Positions 9,069-17,761 of a stretch of DNA of 57,869 nucleotides are shown piece by piece. The first letter of the stretch is position 1. The number at the start of each line of letters is the position of its first letter. Made by a program: the position numbers and the translations under genes. The DNA comes from Sphingomonas canadensis (GTDB lineage Bacteria > Pseudomonadota > Alphaproteobacteria > Sphingomonadales > Sphingomonadaceae): assembly GCF_026013525.1 (NCBI RefSeq), contig NZ_JAPDRA010000015.1, positions 1 to 57,869 on the forward strand, written 5' to 3'. The notes beneath the pieces were generated by a model, which saw nothing but the letters and a program-made list of their open reading frames with translations, did no database searches and was not told where the DNA came from.

Positions 9069-9092
9069 GTGGTAGCAAATCGTGTTAGTCAA
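9069..9092 (+). promoter_or_regulatory. Operator pair, 13-bp repeat, between cytochrome c and Rieske oxygenase 2
   Basis: GTGGTAGCAAA (9069-9079) and GTGTTAGTCAA (9082-9092) share 8 of 11 bases at exactly 13-bp spacing. The pair sits in the divergent promoter gap 8960-9186 and resembles the other island operators. The rest of the gap holds a T-run near 9115 but no gene. Confidence 0.5.
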
Positions 9093-9186
9093 TTCTGGGG
9101 TGCATCGCCCGGAGTTTTTTGGCATGTGGGGATAGAAGACCGGCGCTGGGCGGAGCGGCCGGGCAACGCGAGTGGAGAGGAATCCA

Positions 9187-10263
9187 GTGAGCCTGTTTCT
9201 CAAGAATTGCTGGTATGCAGCCGCCTTTTCGGACGAAGTGACGCGCGAACCCATGTCGCGCACCCTGTTGGAGACGCCCATCGTCTTCTACCGGCGCGAG
9301 GATGGCACGCCGGTCGCGCTGGTCGATCGCTGCCCGCATCGCTTTGCCCCGCTCTCCACCGGCACGCTGATCGGCGATGCGATCCAGTGCGGCTATCACG
9401 GGCTGGTGTTCGATTGTTCGGGCGCCTGCGTCTCCAATCCGCACAACGGGGGCAAGCCGCTGCGCGCCGCCGATATCCGCAGCTTCCACCTGTTCGAACG
9501 CTATGGCTTCGTTTGGATCTGGCCGGGCGATCCCGCACTGGCCGATCCCGCGCTGCTGCCGCACTATCCCTATCTGGAGGACGACAGCCGCTGGAAGGTC
9601 CAGCGCGGCCACCTGCACGTGAAGGGCAACTATCAGCTCGTCACCGATAATCTGCTCGATCTGACGCACGCCCCCTATCTGCATCCGGGCTTCAAGATGC
9701 CCAACGTCACGCCCGAACAACAGCTTGCCGCCACCACCACGCGGCTGGACCGGTTCGACGATCGCCTGCTCGCCTATCGCCTGCGCACCGGGCTGCCGCC
9801 GAACCAGGCGACGATCGACCTGTTCGATTTCCCGGCCGAGCCCTGTGAGACGCGCACGCATATGACATGGTACCCGCCCGCGCTGATCGATTTCGACAAC
9901 GGCACCAAATTCCCCGGCCAGGACGACATGGAGGGCTTCTGCTTCCCCCAGGCCCATTGCATGACGCCGGAGACGGAGACGACCTGCCATTATTTCTTCG
10001 CCGCCGCGCGCAACCTGAAGCTGGACGATCCGGCGATCGACGCGGCACTGCTCGGCGTGCTCAACACCGCCTTCCGTACCCAGGACGAGCCGATGATCGA
10101 GGCGGTGCAGGCGCGGATGGGGCCGACCGGCGATCTCGATTCGCTCAATCCCGTACTGCTGAAGACCGACGGCCCGCCGGTCACCGCACGCCGCATGCTG
10201 AAGGAACTGATCGCCGCCGAACAGGCTGCGGAGGCGGCGGCCACCGCCATCGCCGCCGAATAG
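9187..10263 (+). CDS. Rieske non-heme iron oxygenase 2, VanA-like
   Basis: A 358-residue VanA-type terminal oxygenase. The Rieske ligands are C49/H51 (DRCPHRFAPL) and C68/H71 (CGYHG). The iron triad lies in DNLLDLTHAPYLHP, identical to oxygenase 1. The C-terminal parts are also alike (TPETE.. CHYFF, DEPMIEA..ARMG, PVLLK.DG.PV.ARR), marking the two as paralogues, probably with different methoxy substrates. The start is GTG at 9187, chosen because GAGAGG stands six bases before it. The PQQ dehydrogenase follows after 11 bp in one operon. As in oxygenase 1, no reductase component is encoded nearby. Confidence 0.88.
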   Translation: MSLFLKNCWYAAAFSDEVTREPMSRTLLETPIVFYRREDGTPVALVDRCPHRFAPLSTGTLIGDAIQCGYHGLVFDCSGACVSNPHNGGKPLRAADIRSFHLFERYGFVWIWPGDPALADPALLPHYPYLEDDSRWKVQRGHLHVKGNYQLVTDNLLDLTHAPYLHPGFKMPNVTPEQQLAATTTRLDRFDDRLLAYRLRTGLPPNQATIDLFDFPAEPCETRTHMTWYPPALIDFDNGTKFPGQDDMEGFCFPQAHCMTPETETTCHYFFAAARNLKLDDPAIDAALLGVLNTAFRTQDEPMIEAVQARMGPTGDLDSLNPVLLKTDGPPVTARRMLKELIAAEQAAEAAATAIAAE

Positions 10264-10274
10264 CCGCCCCGTCC

Positions 10275-12422
10275 ATGCTTCCGACGCGCCCGATGCTCGC
10301 CGCGGCTGCCGCCGCGGTCGCGATCTTCGCCGCCGCCTGCTCGCCGGGCGGCTCGGGCGCCGCGGACAAGGGGCTGCTCGGCGCCCCCGAACGCGCGGGC
10401 GATTGGCCGCGATCGGGCCGGGACATGGGCGACAGCTATTTCTCGCCGCTCGACGGGATCAACGCGGGCAATGTGACGAAGCTGGGCTTCGCCTGGGAGT
10501 TCAGGGACTTCCTGGTACGCGGCCGGACGCACTACGGGATGGAATCGACCCCGGTGATGGTCGATGGCACACTCTATTTCTCCGGTCCCTGGGGCGAGGT
10601 CTATGCCCTCGACGCGCGCACCGGGGCCAAGCGCTGGACCCATGATACCGAAGCGGACGGCAGCTTCGCGCGCAACGCCTGCTGCGGCGTGGTGAACAAG
10701 GGCGTGGCGGTGGCGGACGGCCGCGTGTTCGTCGCCGCGATGGACGGCAAGCTCTTCGCGCTCGACGCCGCCACCGGCAAGCCGCTGTGGAAGACGGACA
10801 CGCTGGCCGACAAGCGCTGGAACTACAGCTCCACCGGCGCCCCGCAGATCGCGGGCGACGTGGTGATGATCGGCAATGCGGGCGCGGACATGGGCGCGCG
10901 CGGCTATGTCTCCGCCTATGACGTGAAGACCGGCAAGCTGGCCTGGCGTTTCTGGGCCGTGCCGGGCGATCCCGCCGCGGGGCCGGACGAGACGCCGGAG
11001 GTTACGCTGGCGCGCAAGACCTGGCCCAAGGATACGCGCTGGGAGCTTGGGCTGGGCGGCAACGCCTGGAACGGCCTGGCCTATGATCCCGCCACCAACA
11101 CCGCCTATCTGGGGCTGGGTAACGGCGGCCCCCACCCCGCCTGGCTGCGCAGCAGATCCGGCGAGGTGATGGACAATCTGTTCCTCTCCTCGATCGTCGC
11201 GGTGGACGCCGATACCGGCCGGATGAAATGGTATTACCAGACCACTCCGGGCGATAGCTGGGACTATACGGCCACCTCGCCGATGGTGCTGGCCGACATG
11301 GAGATCGGCGGCCGCACGCGCCAGGTGCTGATGCAGGCGCCCAAGAACGGCGTCTTCTATGTGCTCGATCGCGTGACGGGCGAGCTACTGCGCGCCGACC
11401 CCTATACGCGGATCAACTGGACCACCGGCGTGGACATGAAGACCGGCCGGCCGCGCCCGAATCCGGAAGCCGATTACCGCAGCCAGCCGCAGCTCATCTG
11501 GCCCAGCGGCGCGGGCGGCCATAGCTGGCAGCCGATGGCATACAGCCCGCGCACCGGGCTGGTCTATATCCCGGTCTACGAAGCCGGGATGGAGGATCAG
11601 GCACACGGCCCCGCCCAGTTCATTCCCGGCAATATCAACCAGGCGACCTTCGGCCGCTTCCCGCCGTTCAGCGCCGAAAGCCTGAAGGGCCGCGCGCAAT
11701 CGAAGTTCGAGGGACGGCTGAAGGCGTGGGACCCGCGCACCGGCAGGATCGCCTGGGAAAGCGCGCCGCTCACCTTCCTGAACGGCGGGACGATGGTGTC
11801 GGGCGACCTGGTGTTCCAGGGCACGGCGTCGGGCCATCTCGACGCCTATGACGCCGCGACCGGCAAGCAGCTTCTGCACCTGCCCATCGGCACCGTGATC
11901 ATGGGCGCGCCGATGACCTATGCGCTGGACGGCGTACAATATGTCGCGGTGCTGGCGGGAGCGGGCGGGCCGCAGGGGGGCTTCTTCGGCCCGGGCGTGA
12001 TCGCCGCCGAGCGCGAGAATTACCAGCGGCTGATCGTGCTGAAGCTGGGGGGCAAGGATGTCCCTCTGCCGCCGAAGCGCGCGCCGCTGGAGCTGGCCCC
12101 GCTGCCCGAGCCGATCGCGGCGGGCGCGGCGGCGATGCAGCGCGGGGAGGCGCTGTTCCTCGATCGCTGCAGCCGCTGCCATTTCCCCGGGGGCGCGTTC
12201 GCGGTCTATCCCAATTTGTGGAACATGCCGCCGTCGGTGATCGAGAATTTCGAGCAGATCGTGGGCAAGGGCGCGCTGGCCTTCGCCGGCATGGCGAGCT
12301 TCGCCGATCAGCTCAGCCCGGCCGACATCGCCGCGATCAAGGCCTATATCATCAACGATACGATCGCGCGCCGCAGCGGCAAGGAGACCAAGGCCCCCGC
12401 CCCCTCGCGCCAGACGCATTGA
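10275..12422 (+). CDS. PQQ-dependent quinohemoprotein alcohol dehydrogenase
   Basis: A 715-residue periplasmic enzyme with an eight-bladed propeller and a C-terminal cytochrome c domain. The N-terminus has a lipoprotein-like signal ending AAAC (about residue 18). Family marks are the vicinal disulfide in RNACCGVVNKG, repeated tryptophan-docking motifs (GWLRS.., AWDPRTGRIAW), the catalytic-Asp segment GDSWDYTATSP and a heme site CSRCH near residue 630. The residue two after the catalytic Asp is Thr rather than Asp, so calcium rather than lanthanide use is expected. It oxidises an alcohol, possibly an aromatic side chain, and passes electrons to cytochrome c. No clear ribosome site precedes the ATG. 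Confidence 0.88.
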   Translation: MLPTRPMLAAAAAAVAIFAAACSPGGSGAADKGLLGAPERAGDWPRSGRDMGDSYFSPLDGINAGNVTKLGFAWEFRDFLVRGRTHYGMESTPVMVDGTLYFSGPWGEVYALDARTGAKRWTHDTEADGSFARNACCGVVNKGVAVADGRVFVAAMDGKLFALDAATGKPLWKTDTLADKRWNYSSTGAPQIAGDVVMIGNAGADMGARGYVSAYDVKTGKLAWRFWAVPGDPAAGPDETPEVTLARKTWPKDTRWELGLGGNAWNGLAYDPATNTAYLGLGNGGPHPAWLRSRSGEVMDNLFLSSIVAVDADTGRMKWYYQTTPGDSWDYTATSPMVLADMEIGGRTRQVLMQAPKNGVFYVLDRVTGELLRADPYTRINWTTGVDMKTGRPRPNPEADYRSQPQLIWPSGAGGHSWQPMAYSPRTGLVYIPVYEAGMEDQAHGPAQFIPGNINQATFGRFPPFSAESLKGRAQSKFEGRLKAWDPRTGRIAWESAPLTFLNGGTMVSGDLVFQGTASGHLDAYDAATGKQLLHLPIGTVIMGAPMTYALDGVQYVAVLAGAGGPQGGFFGPGVIAAERENYQRLIVLKLGGKDVPLPPKRAPLELAPLPEPIAAGAAAMQRGEALFLDRCSRCHFPGGAFAVYPNLWNMPPSVIENFEQIVGKGALAFAGMASFADQLSPADIAAIKAYIINDTIARRSGKETKAPAPSRQTH

Positions 12423-12459
12423 GGGGAGCGAGCCGCTTCGCCGCGGCCCCGGCGCAGCC

Positions 12460-13236
12460 TCAGACCCGCGCCCAGCCCCCGTCCACCACGATCGTCTGGG
12501 TCGTCACGAACGCCGCGTCGTCGCTGACCAGGAAGGCGACCAGCCCGGCCACGTCCTGCGGCGTGCCGGGGCGCTTCACCGTCTGGTTGGCGACCAGCAT
12601 GCCCATGAATTCGTCGAACCCGGCCTCGCTGCCGCCGCCGATGTCCTCGGCATAGGATTGGCGGACCTTTTCGGTGCCGATCGGGCCGGGAGCGATGGCA
12701 TTCACGGTCACGCCGTCCGCCCCGAATTCCGCGCCCAGCGCGCGCGCCAGCCCGATCAGCGCCGCCTTGGAGGTGACATATTGCGCCATCCCCGGCGGGG
12801 CGAGGAAGGCAGAGTTGGACGCCATGTTGACGATCCGCCCCCATCCCGCCACGCGCATCGCCGGCGCGAAGGCCTTGCGCATCAGGAAGGCGCCATCCAG
12901 GTTCAGCGCCATCACCTTGCGCCAATGTTCGAAGCTGAGATCGGCGAAGGCGACATGCTCATAGCGGCCGGCGTTGTTCACCAGGATCGCAGGCGCGCCC
13001 AGCCGGGACGTCACCGCGTCGCGCATCGCCTCGACGGCCGCCGGATCGGTGATGTCGCAGGCGAAGAAGGCGGCGGTTCCGCCCGCCGCGCGGATACGCT
13101 CGGCCACCGGCCCGCCGTCCTTGATGTCGGCGATCGCCACCGGATGGCCTTCCGCCGCCAGCCGCTCGGCAATCGCCGCGCCCAGCCCGCCCGCCGCGCC
13201 GCTGATCACCGCGACGCGCCCGCTCCTGTCTCCCAT
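12460..13236 (-). CDS. Short-chain dehydrogenase/reductase 1
   Basis: A 258-residue classical SDR. The cofactor motif GAAGGLG lies near residue 14, NNAG near 90, and the catalytic Ser and Tyr-x3-Lys in NSAFLAPPGMAQYVTSK. The Asp after strand 2 (AIADIKD) favours NAD(H). It ends in the family-typical VVDGGW. The gene starts after a strong GAGGAGG site. It is the second gene of an operon with the aldehyde dehydrogenase (30-bp gap), suggesting that it oxidises an alcohol whose aldehyde is passed on, or reduces a ketone intermediate. The substrate is unassigned. It converges on the PQQ dehydrogenase. Confidence 0.86.
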   Translation of the reverse strand: MGDRSGRVAVISGAAGGLGAAIAERLAAEGHPVAIADIKDGGPVAERIRAAGGTAAFFACDITDPAAVEAMRDAVTSRLGAPAILVNNAGRYEHVAFADLSFEHWRKVMALNLDGAFLMRKAFAPAMRVAGWGRIVNMASNSAFLAPPGMAQYVTSKAALIGLARALGAEFGADGVTVNAIAPGPIGTEKVRQSYAEDIGGGSEAGFDEFMGMLVANQTVKRPGTPQDVAGLVAFLVSDDAAFVTTQTIVVDGGWARV

Positions 13237-13266
13237 GGTTCCTCCTCGCTTGTCTCCGGCGACGTT

Positions 13267-14715
13267 TCAGGCGCGCACGATCGCCTTGGTCTCCAGAAAC
13301 TCCTCGAAGCCCCAGACGCCGTACTGCTTGCCGTTGCCCGACCTGCGGTATCCGCCGAACGGCGCCGCGGCGGTCCAGGGCGGGAAGTTGATCGTGACAT
13401 AGCCCGCACGCAGCCGCCCGGCGACACGCCGCGCCGCCGCCGGGTCCGCCGACTGGACATAGGCGGCGAGGCCGAACGGGGTGGCGTTGGCGATGCGGAT
13501 CGCGTCCTCCTCATCGGTGTAGGTCTGGATGCTCAGCACCGGGCCGAACACCTCCTCCTGCGCCAGGAAGCTTTCGACCGGCACCGGCCCGAACACGGTG
13601 GGCCGCGCGTAGAAGCCCGTGGAAAGATGCTCCGGCCGGCCGGGACCACCGGTCAGCAGCGGCAGTCCCTCGGCGATGGCACGCTCCAGCATCGCGTTGA
13701 CGCGATCGAACTGCGCCTGGTTGGACAACGGGCCATAGGTGACGCCGGGCGCATCGGGCGGGCCGACCACCAGCGCCTCGGCCGCCGCCACCGCCAGCGC
13801 CGCGATCTCCTGAAACCGGTCCTCGGGCACGATCAGCCGGGTCGGCGCGGCACAGGTCTGACCGGCGTTCATCATGCAGCCGAACACGCTCTTGCGCACC
13901 GCCTCCGCCATATCGGCATCGGGCAGGATCACATTGGCGGACTTGCCGCCCAGTTCCTGGTGAACGCGCTTGATCGTCGGTGCCGCGGCCGCCGCCATCG
14001 CCCCGCCGCCGGGCACCGATCCGGTCATCGACACCATGTCGACATCGGGATGCTCGGCCAGCCGCCGCCCGCAATCGCCGCCACGGCCGTTGAGCAGGTT
14101 GAACACGCCCGGCGGGATGCCCGCCTTGTCCATCGCCTGGGCCAGCAGCATGCCGCACAGCGGCGCCTGCTCGCTCGGCTTGACCACCACGGTGCATCCC
14201 GCCGCGATCGCGGGCACCGCCTTGCACAGCATCTGGCTGACAGGCGCGTTCCAGCTCGTGATCGCCACGACCACGCCCACCGGCTCCTTCGCCAGTTCCA
14301 CCATTCCGCCGTCGCTGGCGCTGAAGGGATAGGAGGGCAGCAGATCGAAGATGCCGTCGAAATGCGAACGGCACATCGCGCTCTGCCCCTCGGCAACCAT
14401 GGTGGTGAGCCCCACCTCGCGCACCAGATGCGCAGCGATGGCGGGAGCGGCCTCGTCGAACGCCGCGCGCATCCGGCGGAGCAGCGCCAGCCGCTCCTCA
14501 ACGCCTGTCCGCGACCAGCCGTCGAACGCCGCGCGCGCCGCCGCCACGGCCCGGTCCGCATCCTCCGCATTGCCCATCGCCGCCGTGCCGATCACGCTGC
14601 CGTCGGCAGGGTTGCGCACCGTCACCCGTTCGGTTCCAATGGGGTCCACCCAGGCGCCGCCAATGTAGAATCGATGCGCTTCCAGCGTCCCTCTCCCGCG
14701 CTCGTCACGACTCAT
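13267..14715 (-). CDS. Aldehyde dehydrogenase family protein
   Basis: A 482-residue NAD(P)-dependent aldehyde dehydrogenase. The oxyanion Asn lies in TSWNAP, the general-base Glu in HQELGGKSANV and the nucleophile Cys in NAGQTCAAPTR. The C-terminal PFGGYRRSGNGKQYGVWGFEEF is typical. It converts an aldehyde to a carboxylate in the cytoplasm, plausibly a benzaldehyde or side-chain aldehyde made by the quinohemoprotein, GMC or SDR enzymes nearby. It is divergent from the GMC gene, and both flank a shared operator pair at 14726-14749. The exact substrate cannot be read from the sequence. Confidence 0.9.
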   Translation of the reverse strand: MSRDERGRGTLEAHRFYIGGAWVDPIGTERVTVRNPADGSVIGTAAMGNAEDADRAVAAARAAFDGWSRTGVEERLALLRRMRAAFDEAAPAIAAHLVREVGLTTMVAEGQSAMCRSHFDGIFDLLPSYPFSASDGGMVELAKEPVGVVVAITSWNAPVSQMLCKAVPAIAAGCTVVVKPSEQAPLCGMLLAQAMDKAGIPPGVFNLLNGRGGDCGRRLAEHPDVDMVSMTGSVPGGGAMAAAAAPTIKRVHQELGGKSANVILPDADMAEAVRKSVFGCMMNAGQTCAAPTRLIVPEDRFQEIAALAVAAAEALVVGPPDAPGVTYGPLSNQAQFDRVNAMLERAIAEGLPLLTGGPGRPEHLSTGFYARPTVFGPVPVESFLAQEEVFGPVLSIQTYTDEEDAIRIANATPFGLAAYVQSADPAAARRVAGRLRAGYVTINFPPWTAAAPFGGYRRSGNGKQYGVWGFEEFLETKAIVRA

Positions 14716-14725
14716 TGATTTGAAA

Positions 14726-14749
14726 TCGTCTTACAATCGAGTATTCCAA
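14726..14749 (+). promoter_or_regulatory. Operator pair, 13-bp repeat, between ALDH and GMC genes
   Basis: TCGTCTTACAA (14726-14736) fits TNGTNNNACNA exactly. GAGTATTCCAA (14739-14749) follows at 13 bp. It lies in the 62-bp divergent gap, so one site can govern both genes. Confidence 0.58.
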
Positions 14750-14777
14750 TCTGACCGGAGAGGGAAGGCAAAAGGCG

Positions 14778-16421
14778 ATGGCAAGCGTAGGTGAAGCGGA
14801 TTTCGTGATCGTCGGCGCGGGCTCCGCGGGGTGCGTGCTGGCCAACCGCCTTTCGGCCGATCCGGCGAACCGCGTGGTGCTGATCGAGGCGGGCGGGCGC
14901 GATCGCCACCCGTTCATGCGCATGCCCTTCGCCTTCATGAAGCTCCAGTTCGTGCAGCGCCTCTCCTGGGGCTATTGGAGCGAACCCGAGGAGGGGCTGG
15001 GCGGCCGCAAGCTGTGGCTGCCGCGCGGCAAATGCCTGGGGGGCACCTCGTCGATCAACGGCATGGTCTATTCGCGCGGCCACCCGCGCGATTACGACGA
15101 ATGGGCGGAGCTGGGGGCCGATGGCTGGAGCTGGGACGAGGTCCTCCCCTATTTCAAGCGATCCGAGGATAGCTGGCGCGGCGCGAGCGAATGGCATGGC
15201 GCGGGCGGGCCGCTGCCGGTGGCGCCGGTGGACGTGCGCGGGCCGGTGTTCGACGCCACCATGGCCGCCGCCCGCGCACTGGGCCACAAGGTAACCGACG
15301 ACCAGCACGGGCCGGAAACCGGCGAGGGCTTCTGCCCGCCCGAGGTGACGGTGGACCGCGGCCGCCGCGCCAGCAGCGCCACCCAGTTCCTACGCCCGGC
15401 GATGCACCGCCCCAACCTGACCGTGATCACCGGCGCGCTGGTGACCCGCGTGGTGATCGAGAAGGGCCGTGCCACGGGCGTGGAGCTGGCGGACAAGAGC
15501 GGCACCCGCACGATCCGGGCCGAGCGCGAGGTGGTGCTTTCCGCGGGCGCCTATAATTCGCCCAAGCTGCTGATGCTGTCGGGCATCGGCCCGGCGGACG
15601 ATTTGCGCGCGGCGGGGATCGATCCGGTGCTGGACCTGCCCGGCGTCGGCCGCAACCTTCAGGAACACCCGCTGACGGGCGTGGGTTGTGAGCTGAACCG
15701 GCCGGTCGGCTTCGAAAGCCAGCTCCGCTTCGACCGGCTGGCGCTGAACGTCACCCGGTTCGCGCTGGGGCTCGATTCGAGTGCGCTTCAGCTCCCGGTC
15801 ACCAGCTTCGGCTTCGTCCGCACGCTGCCGGATCTCGAACGGCCGGATATCAAGGCGAACGTCTATCCCACCCGGCTGGACGGGCGCGTGTGGTTCCCCG
15901 GCATCCGCAAGGGCGCGGGGCATGCGATGACGGTCTTCGCCGTGCTGCTGCGCCCGTACAGCCGCGGCAGCGTGACGCTGCGCTCCGCCGATCCCGCCGC
16001 CCCGCCGCGCATCCGCATCAACATGTTCGAGGACCGCCGCGATCTGGAGACGATGCGGCGGATCGTCCGCCAGATGCGCGAATTCTTCGCGGCCGAGCCG
16101 CTCGCCGCGCTTGCCGGCAAGGAGCTGATGCCCGGCGCAGCGGTGCAGACCGACGACGAGATCGATGCGTTCAACCGCAAGACCTGCATCCTGGCCCACC
16201 ATGCCTCCAGCACCTGCGCGATGGGCGCGGAAAGCGATCCGATGGCGGTGCTCGATCCGCAGCTTCGGGTCCGCGGGATCGAGGGGCTGCGCATAGCCGA
16301 CGCATCGGTGATGCCGCGCGTGGTGGGCGGCAACACCAACGCGCCCGTGATCATGATCGGCGAAAAGGCCTCCGACATGATCCTGGGAAACCGCGCAATC
16401 CCCGCCGCGCAGGCGGCCTGA
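14778..16421 (+). CDS. GMC-family FAD oxidoreductase (choline dehydrogenase-like)
   Basis: A 547-residue glucose-methanol-choline oxidoreductase. The FAD-binding GAGSAGCVLANRL lies near residue 14 with the acidic end of strand 2 at LIEAGG. The GMC signature is in RGKCLGGTSSINGMVYSRG, with a second signature SAGAYNSPKLLMLSGIGP near residue 260. The catalytic region has His in AHHASSTCAMG and Asn in GGNTNAPVIMIGEKASD. These enzymes oxidise primary or benzylic alcohols with a quinone or O2 as acceptor. No signal peptide is visible, so it is cytoplasmic. Its place opposite the aldehyde dehydrogenase suggests consecutive alcohol-to-aldehyde-to-acid steps. Confidence 0.9.
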   Translation: MASVGEADFVIVGAGSAGCVLANRLSADPANRVVLIEAGGRDRHPFMRMPFAFMKLQFVQRLSWGYWSEPEEGLGGRKLWLPRGKCLGGTSSINGMVYSRGHPRDYDEWAELGADGWSWDEVLPYFKRSEDSWRGASEWHGAGGPLPVAPVDVRGPVFDATMAAARALGHKVTDDQHGPETGEGFCPPEVTVDRGRRASSATQFLRPAMHRPNLTVITGALVTRVVIEKGRATGVELADKSGTRTIRAEREVVLSAGAYNSPKLLMLSGIGPADDLRAAGIDPVLDLPGVGRNLQEHPLTGVGCELNRPVGFESQLRFDRLALNVTRFALGLDSSALQLPVTSFGFVRTLPDLERPDIKANVYPTRLDGRVWFPGIRKGAGHAMTVFAVLLRPYSRGSVTLRSADPAAPPRIRINMFEDRRDLETMRRIVRQMREFFAAEPLAALAGKELMPGAAVQTDDEIDAFNRKTCILAHHASSTCAMGAESDPMAVLDPQLRVRGIEGLRIADASVMPRVVGGNTNAPVIMIGEKASDMILGNRAIPAAQAA

Positions 16422-16450
16422 GGGGCAGTCCGCGTTTGACATTGGTCAAA

Positions 16451-16474
16451 TCGTGATACAATATTGACTAACAA
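16451..16474 (+). promoter_or_regulatory. Operator pair, 13-bp repeat, upstream of MetE-like protein 1
   Basis: TCGTGATACAA (16451-16461) fits TNGTNNNACNA exactly. TTGACTAACAA (16464-16474) follows at 13 bp. Just upstream, TTTGAC (16435-16440) and GTCAAA (16445-16450) form a perfect inverted repeat. A TTGACA-like -35 and TACAAT -10 overlap the units, so repression by occlusion is plausible. Confidence 0.6.
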
Positions 16475-16492
16475 TCATAGCCGGAGAGTTTC

Positions 16493-17686
16493 ATGAAGCG
16501 CAGCAGCGACCGCATCCTCGTGTCCCATGCGGGCCGGCTCTCGCCGGAGAACCCGGAGTTCCGCGCGCTCGAGCAGCGCAAGTCGCGCGGCGAGGATATC
16601 CCGGACGAGGTCTATATCCCCCAGCTCGAAGCCGCGATCCGCGAGATGATCCAGCGCCAGGTGGACATGGGCGTGGACGTGATCTCCGACGGCGAGGCGG
16701 GGCGCTTCAACACCTTCGCCAAATACGGCAAGCGTATCGAGGGGCTGATCTACCGCGAATGCAAGCCGGGCGAGGTCGGCGCCGTGGTGTTCGACAGCCG
16801 CGAGCGCCGCACCTTCCCGGGCTTCTACAAGGCCGCCGACGCCGAACGCTTCAAGGACGGCGCGCCGACCAACAACCAGATGCGCATGGTCGCCGTCGAC
16901 GCGCTGAAGGTGAAGAACATCGACATCATCGCCGGCGAGCTGGAGCGCTTCCGCCGCATCCTGACCGAGTTGGACCTGAACGATCGCGACGCCTTCTTCC
17001 CGATGATGTCGCCCGGCTGGCTCGATCACTTCATCTATGACGAGCACTACGGCAACGAGGAGGAATTCCTCTATGCCCTCGCCGAGGTGTTGCGGCCGGA
17101 ATATGAGGCGGTGGTCAACGCCGGCTTCATCCTCCAGCTCGATGGCCCCGACCTGCCCGACAAATGGGCCACGCTGGTGCCGGAAATCACGCTTGAGGAA
17201 TATCGCAAGAAAGCCAAGCTGCGCGTGGACGTCACCAACCATGCGCTGCGCAACATCCCCGAGGAGATGGTCCGTTACCACCTGTGCTGGGGTAGCTGGA
17301 ACGGCCCGCACATCGACGACATCCCCTTCGCCCACGTCGTGGACCTGATGCTGGAGATCAAGGCCCAGGCCTACAGCTTCGAAGCCGGCAACGTCCGCCA
17401 CGAGCATGAGTGGAAGATCTGGAAGGACGTGAAGCTGCCCGAGGGCAAGATTCTGATCCCCGGCGTGGTCAGCCACCGCACCAACACGATCGAGCATCCG
17501 GAAGTGGTTTCGGACCGGCTCCAGAATTTCGCCCGCTATGTCGGCCGCGAAAATGTGATCGCGGGCACCGATTGCGGCATGGGCGGCGGGCGCATGTCGC
17601 ACGAGATCGGCTGGGCCAAGATCCAGGCGATGGTCGACGGATCGGCGCTCGCATCGCGGGAGTTGTGGCAACCGGTTGCGGCGTAA
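16493..17686 (+). CDS. MetE C-terminal-domain / epoxyalkane-CoM-transferase-like protein 1
   Basis: A 397-residue single-domain relative of cobalamin-independent methionine synthase (C-terminal half), closest in layout to the epoxyalkane:coenzyme M transferase-like subfamily. Candidate zinc ligands are H263 and C265 in RYHLCWGSWNGPH and C361 in GTDCGMG; a Glu near 297 (FEAGN) may complete the set. The zinc activates a thiol that accepts an alkyl group. It lacks the N-terminal half of MetE. The acceptor and donor are unknown; a methyl group from a methoxylated substrate to homocysteine is one possibility, CoM chemistry another. It is about 50 percent similar by eye to the protein at 42346. The ribosome site GGAGAG fixes the ATG. 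Confidence 0.82.
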   Translation: MKRSSDRILVSHAGRLSPENPEFRALEQRKSRGEDIPDEVYIPQLEAAIREMIQRQVDMGVDVISDGEAGRFNTFAKYGKRIEGLIYRECKPGEVGAVVFDSRERRTFPGFYKAADAERFKDGAPTNNQMRMVAVDALKVKNIDIIAGELERFRRILTELDLNDRDAFFPMMSPGWLDHFIYDEHYGNEEEFLYALAEVLRPEYEAVVNAGFILQLDGPDLPDKWATLVPEITLEEYRKKAKLRVDVTNHALRNIPEEMVRYHLCWGSWNGPHIDDIPFAHVVDLMLEIKAQAYSFEAGNVRHEHEWKIWKDVKLPEGKILIPGVVSHRTNTIEHPEVVSDRLQNFARYVGRENVIAGTDCGMGGGRMSHEIGWAKIQAMVDGSALASRELWQPVAA

Positions 17687-17692
17687 CGCCGC

Positions 17693-17726
17693 GGGGCTGG
17701 CGCGTTTCCGGTCTCGCGCCGGCCCC
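17693..17726. terminator. Hairpin between convergent MetE-like 1 and GntR 1 genes
   Basis: GGGGCTGGCGCG (17693-17704) pairs with CGCGCCGGCCCC (17715-17726), with one G-T pair and a ten-base loop. It sits just after the stop of one gene and before that of the convergent one. There is no U-run, so it is only a probable transcript-end structure. Confidence 0.45.
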
Positions 17727-17761
17727 ATATTCTCGCCGCCGCGCCAAGCAGCATGACGGGA

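Noticed and set aside
16493..17686. Calling the MetE-like protein a true epoxyalkane:coenzyme M transferase
   Set aside because: No coenzyme M synthesis or later steps of epoxide carboxylation are visible; only the fold and zinc residues agree.
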